From Cypionkella sp. (GTDB lineage Bacteria > Pseudomonadota > Alphaproteobacteria > Rhodobacterales > Rhodobacteraceae), in contig JAGPBG010000147.1 of NCBI GenBank assembly GCA_018063485.1, positions 1 through 6,089 on the forward strand: a stretch of DNA of 6,089 nucleotides, read 5' to 3'. A program made the translations under genes and the position numbers. The notes under the pieces are model-generated. The model ran no database searches. It was not told where the DNA came from and saw only the letters and a list, made by a program, of their open reading frames with translations. Shown piece by piece: positions 1 to 5,702 of the stretch. Positions within the stretch are counted from its first letter, which is position 1. Every line of letters begins with the position of its first letter.

Positions 1-538
1 TCGGTCGCAGGCAGCACGCCGCCAACCAACAAATCAGCGATCTCGGTGGTCGTCATATCAGCAAAGCCAACCAGCAAACCGCTGTCAGCCAGTTGTTCCA
101 TGCTGCGCCCGCCGGTGCCGGTGGCATGAAACACCATCGGATCAAAGCAATCCGCCAGCGCCTCGGCCAAGGTCGATACCATCAGTTTCGGCAGCCCCAA
201 CGGCAGCGCACGCAGCCCGGTGCAGATCATCGAAGTGCCGCCGCCGCCAATACCAATCACTGCCGCCACATCGACTTGCGCCGTGATGAACCGCTCAAAG
301 CCAAGCCCCATGGCCGCCACCGCCCGGCCCCGGTCTTGCAACCCAACGCCGCCTCCACGCCTTGGGGATGGCAGGTGGCGACCGATTCGGCAGCAATATC
401 CACACCGCCCCCAGCCGTCGCCGTTCCAATATCAACCATCACAACCGCAGGATATGGTGCGGAAATCACATCGCGAAGATAGGACAGTTCCGCGGCTTTG
501 GTATCAGCCGTGCCCACAACATGAATTGCCTTGCCCTT
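1..538 (-). pseudogene. Tm-1-like ATP-binding domain protein (UPF0261), decayed and cut by the window edge
   Basis: The reading begins KAIHVVGTADTKAAELSYL, the usual N-terminus of the Tm-1-like/UPF0261 family, whose members are about 400 residues. A strong AAGGAGG lies at 554-548, but the codon 9 nt after it (538-536) is AAG; the first in-frame start codon is a GTG at 517-515. The first frame runs to ...HPQGVEAALG and then into unrelated sequence, stopping at 259-257. From about 338 the family continues in another frame (QDRGRAVAAMGLGFERF, GIGGGGTSMICTGLRALPLG, PKLMVST), so one base is missing near 346-338, probably in the G run at 344-342. PKLMVST is then followed almost at once by FHATGTGGRSMEQLADSG, whereas family members as I remember them carry some 80-95 residues in between. 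The second frame stays open to the left edge. It lies 48 bp after iorB and was probably cotranscribed. The family's enzymatic role is poorly defined; no function is assigned here. Confidence 0.8.
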
Positions 539-547
539 GCTCTCGCG

Positions 548-554
548 CCTCCTT
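548..554 (-). promoter_or_regulatory. Strong Shine-Dalgarno sequence of the broken Tm-1-like gene
   Basis: AAGGAGG on the minus strand, between the iorB stop codon and the Tm-1-like reading frame. No ATG, GTG or TTG follows in the correct frame at normal spacing; the codon 9 nt downstream is AAG, where an ATG would give the family-like N-terminus MGKAIHVVGTADTK. It is therefore evidence for a lost start codon. Confidence 0.6.
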
Positions 555-586
555 GCTGGCCACTGGCCAAAACCCGGCCCGAATTC

Positions 587-2065
587 TCATTGCTCGCTTG
601 CAAAGCTGCGGATCGTCGCCAGTGCGCCTTCCAGCGCCTTGCCCTCTTCATCCTGCAACGCCGCTTCGCGCAAGCGGCGTGTCCAGTCGGCACCATCCGC
701 GCGGTTTGCGACCATCTCGACCCCTGCCAACACCTTGTCAAATTTCGACAACCCCCTCGCATGGGTGTCGGAATAGCCCTTGATCAGCCGACGGCAGCGG
801 ATCACCTCTACCGCCAGATCATAATTCAACGGCAGATAGTGCAAAGCCCGCGCCAGCCAGCGCTCCAGATGCGCCACTTCTTGCGCGTGGCGCAGTGAGC
901 CAAGGCGGCGCTTTTTCAGACCTCCCAATATATACAGCGCCCCGAACGCCCGCAGTGAATCCGTCCGCATCCGCCGCCCCTTGTTGAACCAGCGATCAAT
1001 CCGCCCCATCCATTTCGGCGAGGCCTCCAACTTCCCCCCCAGACGGGCGGGCAACAGCCCAACAATCTCTTCGGCACGCGGGTGCAAAAATTCGGTCAGT
1101 TGAACGACATTGGCCGCGCTCGCTCCCATCTCGGCCGCGATCCGCTCGGCCCTTCCTGCGCGGGTTTTCAGATCAGCCACCCGGATCACATCATCATAGG
1201 CCATTGCATTGGCCACATATTTCATAGCTTGCCGCGAGAACTCGAACGGTGCCCTGTCCTGCAAAATCAGTCGTTCCAACCGCGCAAGATACTCCGCGCC
1301 ATAAGCCATATCCTGGAACTCCACAACTTTGCGCAGCCCCGCCATTGCCATTTCGGCGTCGGGCATCACCTGCGCCCGCGCCGCCAGCCGATCCCACTCA
1401 TCCAGCAATCGCGCCGGGCCTTTTGGACCAGCCACGCCTTTGGCCACAGACGGGTTCTCAACCGCCCCCAGCGCCGCTTCATAACCCGCCGCAAAGGCTC
1501 GCAATGAGGCCTCGGCGCCCTTGCCCGCTATCGCCGCCTCGAACGCCGCGCGGGGAAAGGGCAACACCTCTGCCGCCGCCAGCGCGCCGAAAAGGCTGGC
1601 CGAAATCACCGACCCCGCCCGCAGCGCCAGCGCCTCGAAATCGGCCGCAATCACCCGCCGCGCCGCGATTTCCGCCGCCGCCAGCACCGCATCAGAAGAG
1701 GCGATGCCATCTCCGGGCACCATCTTTTCATTGACGGCAAGCGCCCGATGGGTCGAGGTGATCAGCGTGGTGCGATCAGGCGTGACAAACCCGCGCTGGA
1801 TCGAGCGCCCCGCCTCCATCATCTCGGCTGTCACCATCACATCGACATCACCTGCCGCAGGCATCAGCGAAAACACCGGTGCCTCGCCGCCCGCCGGGGC
1901 CATCTCGACATAGTAAACCGTGGCTCCGGTGCGCTGGGATACCCCCGCCACACTGGTCGCCTGCGCCACATAGCCATTGGCCCGCGCCACCGCCTCCACC
2001 CATCCGGTGAAAACCCCGCCGCCCTGCCCGCCCAGCGCGTAAAGCGCAAGTTTGATCACGCTCAT
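587..2065 (-). CDS. iorB: Indolepyruvate oxidoreductase subunit beta-like protein (long IorB with C-terminal extension)
   Basis: Predicted 492-residue beta subunit of a thiamine-dependent 2-oxoacid:ferredoxin (acceptor) oxidoreductase; with IorA it would convert an aryl 2-oxo acid plus CoA to acyl-CoA, CO2 and reduced acceptor in the cytoplasm. Residues 1-200 form the POR gamma-type domain: LYALGGQGGGVFTGW at 8-22 is its glycine-rich loop, and SQRTGATVYYVEM at 43-55 is the typical conserved segment. Residues about 215-485 are the alpha-helical, Arg/Lys-rich extension (DUF6537 type) of the long IorB class found in aerobic proteobacteria; archaeal IorB lacks it and is about 200 residues. The ATG at 2065-2063 is chosen because MSVIKLALYALGG fits the family and it overlaps the iorA stop as ATGA, implying translational coupling; no good Shine-Dalgarno precedes it. 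An upstream in-frame start at 2107 would add 14 residues within iorA and is unlikely. Aromatic 2-oxoacid class is secure; the exact substrate is not. Confidence 0.9.
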   Translation of the reverse strand: MSVIKLALYALGGQGGGVFTGWVEAVARANGYVAQATSVAGVSQRTGATVYYVEMAPAGGEAPVFSLMPAAGDVDVMVTAEMMEAGRSIQRGFVTPDRTTLITSTHRALAVNEKMVPGDGIASSDAVLAAAEIAARRVIAADFEALALRAGSVISASLFGALAAAEVLPFPRAAFEAAIAGKGAEASLRAFAAGYEAALGAVENPSVAKGVAGPKGPARLLDEWDRLAARAQVMPDAEMAMAGLRKVVEFQDMAYGAEYLARLERLILQDRAPFEFSRQAMKYVANAMAYDDVIRVADLKTRAGRAERIAAEMGASAANVVQLTEFLHPRAEEIVGLLPARLGGKLEASPKWMGRIDRWFNKGRRMRTDSLRAFGALYILGGLKKRRLGSLRHAQEVAHLERWLARALHYLPLNYDLAVEVIRCRRLIKGYSDTHARGLSKFDKVLAGVEMVANRADGADWTRRLREAALQDEEGKALEGALATIRSFASEQ

Positions 2066-4197
2066 TCGAACACCAACCGTTTTGCATCCCGCCTGCGTTG
2101 CAGCCAACCGATCACACGGGCACGAACCCCCGCCCGCCAGCGCTCAAAGCCCGATGGATTATGCACCACATCGGCGCGATAAAACGACGGACACAGCACC
2201 GCCGCATCCGCAACCTCGCCGCAGTTGCCACAGCCGACGCAAGATTGATCAATCGAGGCAACCGGATCATCACGCAGCGGATCATCCAGCCGTTTCAATG
2301 ACAAGGACGGACATCCCGACAGCCGGATACAGGCATGATCGCCGGTGCAAACTGCCTCATCCACCCCAAAACGCGGAATATCCACCCGCCGCCCCGCCTT
2401 TATCGCCGCCGCCCGCAACGGCTTTTCGCGCCGCTGCTTGTTCAGCATACATTCGGATGAGGCGACAATTACATGCGGCCCCGGCGCATCGGTGGTCAGC
2501 GCCTCGCGGATCACATCGCGCATCCTGCCCACATCATAGGTGTGATTGACCTGGCGCACCCAATTGATCCCGATTCCGTTCAGCGCCTTGGAAATCGGGT
2601 TCTTCGTCGCCTTTGTCGCATTGTCGGCACGGCTCGACATCACATCTTGCCCGCCCGTCGCCGCAGAATAAAAGTTATCCACCACAATCGCCACGCCGTC
2701 GGATTTGTTGAACGCCATATTGGTGAAGGACGATGACAGCCCATTGTGCCAAAACCCACCATCGCCAATGATCGCCACAGGCCGCCGCTCGCCGCCGCCA
2801 TCAAAGGCCGCATTGGCCGCAGGGCCAAGGCCATAACCCATCGTCGCGCCGCCAATCTCGAATGGTGGCAGGCTGGCAAACAGATGGCAGCCGATATCAG
2901 CCGATATCTGATGCTTGCCCAACTCCTTTTCCACCAGCTTCATTGCTGCAAAAATCGGGCGTTCGGGGCAACCGGTGCAAAAGCCGGGCGGACGGATCGG
3001 CACGGTTTTGGACAAGTCGGGAATGGCAGGCGCATCGACATTGGGCGCGCGCACCACAGCCGCCAACGTCTCGGGCGCGGCGATCTTCAGAAACCCCGTC
3101 ACCCCGTCCAGCATCACTTGGCCGGTATATTCCCCCGCCAGCGGGAAAATCCCCTTGCCATGCAGCTTTACCCCCGACCCCGCTCGATAGAGGAACGAGC
3201 CAAGCTGGGTTTCAATGAACTCGGGCTGCCCTTCCTCGACCACCAACACATGATCCTTGCCGTCGCAAAACGCCAAAAACTCGGCCGCAAGCAGCGGATA
3301 GGTCACGTTCAAAACATATATCGGCACTTCGGAGTGGCCCGAAATATCGGCCAGACCCAACCGCTGCAAGGCGCGGATCAGCCCGTTATACATCCCCCCC
3401 TGCACCACGATGCCAAAAGAACCCGCAGGCCCGAACACCTCATTCAGCCCCTTCTGGCGGATGAACCGTTCCGCCGCAGGCCAGCGATTTTTCACCTTGT
3501 CCTGCTCATGCGCGAAGGACATCGGCGGCAGCACCACACGGGCGAAATCGCTGCGCGGGTTAGAGAGGGCGTCGCGCACTGTCAGGGGGGGCCGCTGGTT
3601 GTCGCGGGTCTGAAAACTGCCCGTCACATGGCAAGACCTTATGCGGACCATCAGCATGACAGGGGTATTGCTGACCTCTGACAGCTCAAACCCGTCAGAC
3701 ACCGCCTGAACGATCGACGGCAGGTTCGGGCGCGGGTCAAGCAACCAGAATTGTGATTTCATCGCAAAGGGATGCGTGCGCTCCTGCATGATGCTGGACC
3801 CTTCGCCGTAATCCTCGCCGACGATGATCAAGGCCCCGCCCGTCACGCCAGACGAGGCCAGATTAGCCAAGGCATCCGAGGCTACATTCACCCCGACCGA
3901 GCCCTTGAATGTCACCGCCCCCCGGATCGGATAATGCACCGAGGCCGCCAACATCGCCGCCGCCGCCGCCTCATTGGCATTGGCCTCGAACCGCACGCCC
4001 AATTCGGCCAGCAACTCCTCGGCATCCGCCAGCACATCCATCAGATGCGAAATCGGCGCGCCCTGATAGCCGCCGACATAGCCAACGCCGTTTTCCAGCA
4101 GCGCCTTGGTGATCGCCAGAATCCCCTCGCCGGTAAAGGTTTCCCCCGCACCCAGGCGCAGGTCTTCGACTTCGGCTTTGAAGGAACGCTCTGCCAT
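2062..4197 (-). CDS. iorA: Indolepyruvate ferredoxin oxidoreductase subunit alpha-like protein
   Basis: Predicted 711-residue thiamine-diphosphate- and iron-sulfur-containing catalytic subunit, partner of the following IorB. In order: a pyrimidine-binding/transketolase-like domain at about 15-200 (TGEGILAITKALLENGVGYVGGYQG, EANANEAAAAAMLAAS); a linker/transketolase C-like domain at about 255-380 (VVQGGMYNGL, VVEEGQPEFIE); FCTGCPERP at 407-414; the TPP-binding domain at about 430-585 with GDGGFW at 478-483 and the distal VDN ending at Asn508; then a ferredoxin-like tail. The tail has one complete cysteine set, C653-x2-C656-x2-C659 with C669-P, and one incomplete set, C617, C623, C629-P, in which the second ligand position is Asp620. 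The ATG at 4197-4195 directly follows the TAG of marR with no intervening base and lacks an obvious Shine-Dalgarno, suggesting reinitiation by ribosomes from marR. Family members oxidise indolepyruvate or other aryl 2-oxo acids; given the isatin hydrolase neighbour, isatinate is a candidate substrate (inference). Confidence 0.92.
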   Translation of the reverse strand: MAERSFKAEVEDLRLGAGETFTGEGILAITKALLENGVGYVGGYQGAPISHLMDVLADAEELLAELGVRFEANANEAAAAAMLAASVHYPIRGAVTFKGSVGVNVASDALANLASSGVTGGALIIVGEDYGEGSSIMQERTHPFAMKSQFWLLDPRPNLPSIVQAVSDGFELSEVSNTPVMLMVRIRSCHVTGSFQTRDNQRPPLTVRDALSNPRSDFARVVLPPMSFAHEQDKVKNRWPAAERFIRQKGLNEVFGPAGSFGIVVQGGMYNGLIRALQRLGLADISGHSEVPIYVLNVTYPLLAAEFLAFCDGKDHVLVVEEGQPEFIETQLGSFLYRAGSGVKLHGKGIFPLAGEYTGQVMLDGVTGFLKIAAPETLAAVVRAPNVDAPAIPDLSKTVPIRPPGFCTGCPERPIFAAMKLVEKELGKHQISADIGCHLFASLPPFEIGGATMGYGLGPAANAAFDGGGERRPVAIIGDGGFWHNGLSSSFTNMAFNKSDGVAIVVDNFYSAATGGQDVMSSRADNATKATKNPISKALNGIGINWVRQVNHTYDVGRMRDVIREALTTDAPGPHVIVASSECMLNKQRREKPLRAAAIKAGRRVDIPRFGVDEAVCTGDHACIRLSGCPSLSLKRLDDPLRDDPVASIDQSCVGCGNCGEVADAAVLCPSFYRADVVHNPSGFERWRAGVRARVIGWLQRRRDAKRLVFE

Positions 4198-4671
4198 CTA
4201 GATCTCGTGCTTTCTGATATTGGTCAGCATCTTTTGCAGCGTGCCGACAAAGGCTCGCCGCTCGTCTTGTGCAATGCCGCGAAACATTCGCGCCTGAGCC
4301 TGCGCCATATGCGGCCAAAGCGCATCAAACGCCGCCCGCCCCGCAGCAGTGATATGGACCCGCACCGCACGGCTGTCAGACGCATCCGCCTCACGCCGCA
4401 CCAAACCATCCGCATCAAGCTGATCCAGCACACGGCTCAGCGTCGAAGGGTCCACCACTGTATAAACCGCCAACTCCCGGATCAGCGGTGCCTGCACCAC
4501 CGACAGCACCGCCAGCGCCCGCATTTTCGGCGTGGTAAGCCCTTGATCGGCCATCTCATCGCGCAAACTGGCGTTGTAGCGCCCCATGATGCGGTTCATC
4601 AGATAGGGCGCGAAATTGGTCAGACCAATATCACCAAGCCCCGGAAACAAATCACGGTCATCTTCGGTCAT
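4198..4671 (-). CDS. MarR-family transcriptional regulator
   Basis: 157-residue protein with the size and layout of a MarR-type dimeric winged-helix repressor. N-terminal helix residues 14-42 (IGLTNFAPYLMNRIMGRYN) belong to the dimerisation region. The DNA-binding part covers about 45-108: LTTPKMRALAVLSVVQAPLIRELA, then the recognition helix VDPSTLSRVLDQLDADGLV at 73-91, then the wing RREADASDSRAVRVHIT at 92-108 with the characteristic D-x-R wing tip. C-terminal helices about 109-157 close the dimer. It sits 81 bp after the isatin hydrolase gene and abuts iorA, so it is inside the operon it probably controls. MarR proteins typically bind a palindrome near the promoter and release it on binding an aromatic ligand; the palindrome at 5596-5615 is the best candidate here. 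The ATG at 4671 follows a G-rich run (GGGGGG at 4680-4675) instead of a classical Shine-Dalgarno. Ligand unknown; an indole derivative such as isatin or isatinate is an inference. Confidence 0.92.
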   Translation of the reverse strand: MTEDDRDLFPGLGDIGLTNFAPYLMNRIMGRYNASLRDEMADQGLTTPKMRALAVLSVVQAPLIRELAVYTVVDPSTLSRVLDQLDADGLVRREADASDSRAVRVHITAAGRAAFDALWPHMAQAQARMFRGIAQDERRAFVGTLQKMLTNIRKHEI

Positions 4672-4752
4672 CGGCCCCCCAGATGCAGATGCGGGCTTTG
4701 CCCTGGTTCGCCACCAACCAAGCTGTCGGCAGCAAACCGGTCTTGCTCGAAC
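4672..4752 (-). other. 81-bp spacer between isatin hydrolase and marR genes
   Basis: No gene and no clear promoter were found. It contains a short hairpin, TGGTT and AACCA arms around a 7-nt loop at 4704-4720, with no following T run, so it is not a convincing terminator. It could modestly affect the ratio of hydrolase to regulator message, but nothing in the sequence proves this. Confidence 0.4.
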
Positions 4753-5541
4753 CTAGCGTGCCACCAAGGCCAGCGCCCGGATCGGGCTGCCTGTGCCGTT
4801 TTCAATCTTCAGCGGTGCTGCAATCAAGATTGCGCCCTTGGCGGGCAGCCGATCCAGATTGGCCAGACTGGCCAACCCATAACAGTTGTGTTTGTGCAGC
4901 AAGTTATGCGCGGGAAATGGTGGTGTCATCCCACCGGCCTGCCCCGCATCGGTGCCGATGCACTGACTGCCCCAGCCGACAATGCCCTTTGAAATCAGAT
5001 ATTCGATCACTTCAGCCGTCGGTCCCGGCGTATGTGGTCCGGTTTCATCGGCATTGAGGAATAAATCCTCCGAATGCGCTCGCTTGTCCCAATCACTGCG
5101 CATCACCACCCATTCCCCGGCATTGATCGCGCCATGCTTGGCTTCCCAAGCCCTCACATGCTCAATCGTAAGCAGAAAATCAGGATCGGCGGCACATTCC
5201 GCCGCGAAATCCAGCACGTTGACCGGGGCCACCAACCGCTGCACCGGCAGTGTATCGGTATAGCCATCAGCAAAATCCTTACCGGTGATCCAATGATGCG
5301 GCGCATCAAAATGGGTGCCTGAATGCTCACCGACCTTCAACCAGTTCCAGGCCCAGAACGGCCCGTCCTTGTCATATTCCGAAATACGGTGAATCTCGAT
5401 TTTAGGCGTATCCTTGGCAAAATCGGGGGGCAGCTTCAACAAGGGCGTGTTCGGCCCCAGCACCCCGGTGCAATCCACCACCTCCACCCCTCCCGAGGCC
5501 AACATTGCAGCGAGATTTGCCAATACATGCGCAGACGTCAT
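4753..5541 (-). CDS. Isatin hydrolase (cyclase-family metal-dependent hydrolase)
   Basis: 262-residue cyclase-family protein (the fold shared with kynurenine formamidase), predicted to hydrolyse the lactam ring of isatin to isatinate using a divalent metal, Mn2+ in the characterised enzyme. The metal motif H73-S-G-T-H77-F-D79-A-P-H-H is complete. VVDCTGVLGPNTP at 21-33, ISEYDKDGPFWAWNWLKVGE at 53-72, WVVMRSDWDKR at 144-154, GWGSQCIGTDAG at 189-200 and APLKIENGTGSPIRALAL at 242-259 match what I recall of the Labrenzia aggregata isatin hydrolase, whose His73, His77, Asp79 and Ser225 numbering is reproduced here without any offset. The usual catalytic Glu of kynurenine formamidases near the C-terminus is not at the equivalent place (LASLANL, 223-229), as in the isatin hydrolase subgroup. 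The ATG at 5541 is preceded by GAGAGGAAG and gives the family's length; an in-frame ATG at 5613 lies in the promoter. It is first in the putative operon, 161 bp after the ribokinase-like gene. Isatin hydrolysis belongs to indole and indoleacetate breakdown. Confidence 0.85.
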   Translation of the reverse strand: MTSAHVLANLAAMLASGGVEVVDCTGVLGPNTPLLKLPPDFAKDTPKIEIHRISEYDKDGPFWAWNWLKVGEHSGTHFDAPHHWITGKDFADGYTDTLPVQRLVAPVNVLDFAAECAADPDFLLTIEHVRAWEAKHGAINAGEWVVMRSDWDKRAHSEDLFLNADETGPHTPGPTAEVIEYLISKGIVGWGSQCIGTDAGQAGGMTPPFPAHNLLHKHNCYGLASLANLDRLPAKGAILIAAPLKIENGTGSPIRALALVAR

Positions 5542-5549
5542 CTTCCTCT
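5542..5549 (-). promoter_or_regulatory. Ribosome binding site that fixes the isatin hydrolase start
   Basis: Minus-strand AGAGGAAG stands immediately before the ATG at 5541-5539, within a longer purine-rich run. The GGA core is close to the ATG, but this is the only Shine-Dalgarno-like sequence near a start codon consistent with the family's N-terminus. Confidence 0.5.
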
Positions 5550-5595
5550 CCCCATACTGCGGTTGCTCCGCTTTCTCCCTGCGCAGATCTAGCAG

Positions 5596-5615
5596 ATTTA
5601 CATGCATTTGCAAGT
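5596..5615 (-). promoter_or_regulatory. Candidate MarR operator (imperfect 20-bp palindrome)
   Basis: On the minus strand the sequence is ACTTGCA-AATGCA-TGTAAAT: two 7-nt arms that match as an inverted repeat at 5 of 7 positions around a 6-nt centre. It begins right after the putative -10 box, so it covers the expected transcription start, the usual place for repression by a MarR protein. The binding protein is inferred to be the MarR regulator encoded at 4671-4198. Confidence 0.45.
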
Positions 5616-5643
5616 ATTATGTGATTGATGCCAAATCCTTCAA
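5616..5643 (-). promoter_or_regulatory. Putative sigma-70 promoter of the isatin hydrolase operon
   Basis: On the minus strand TTGAAG at 5643-5638 (-35) is followed after 16 bp by CATAAT at 5621-5616 (-10). The expected start of transcription is near 5609, giving a leader of about 68 nt before the hydrolase ATG. This is the AT-richest short stretch of the window, which fits a promoter. No experimental support is available. Confidence 0.5.
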
Positions 5644-5702
5644 CTGCCTGAAAAATGCCCTTGGGAGAGTAATCGCCGTTGGTGATGGCGCGCGCAAACA
5701 GC

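Noticed and set aside
257..517. Independent 86-residue protein starting at the GTG at 517
   Set aside because: Its first 60 or so residues are the start of the Tm-1-like family and its last 20 are out-of-frame read-through after the frameshift, so it is part of the pseudogene and not a separate gene.
2066..2107. Upstream start for iorB adding 14 residues
   Set aside because: It would overlap iorA by more than 40 nt, and MAATQAGCKTVGVR is unlike the family. The ATG in the ATGA overlap is the natural start.
2746..3681. 311-codon plus-strand open frame
   Set aside because: It lies wholly opposite iorA and shows no recognisable motif or ribosome binding site; a compositional shadow.
4704..4720. 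Hairpin between isatin hydrolase and marR as a terminator
   Set aside because: The stem is only 5 bp (TGGTT/AACCA) and no T run follows.
3772..4992. 406-codon plus-strand open frame
   Set aside because: It is antisense to iorA, marR and the isatin hydrolase gene, all of which have recognisable family motifs. The translation is rich in His, Arg, Gln and Pro and shows no domain, as expected for the shadow of GC-rich minus-strand genes.
5542..5613. In-frame N-terminal extension of the isatin hydrolase from an ATG at 5613-5611 or 5607-5605
   Set aside because: These codons fall in the palindrome next to the -10 box, and the extension (MQMHVNLLDLRREK...) is not family-like. The start at 5541 has a purine-rich ribosome binding site and gives the numbering expected for isatin hydrolase. 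A leaderless transcript cannot be wholly excluded.
5650..5702. Terminator after the ribokinase-like gene
   Set aside because: Only a 4-bp CGCC/GGCG pairing and a CCCAAGGG stretch followed by TTTTT were seen; the CCC/GGG arms leave a 2-nt loop, too small for a stable hairpin.
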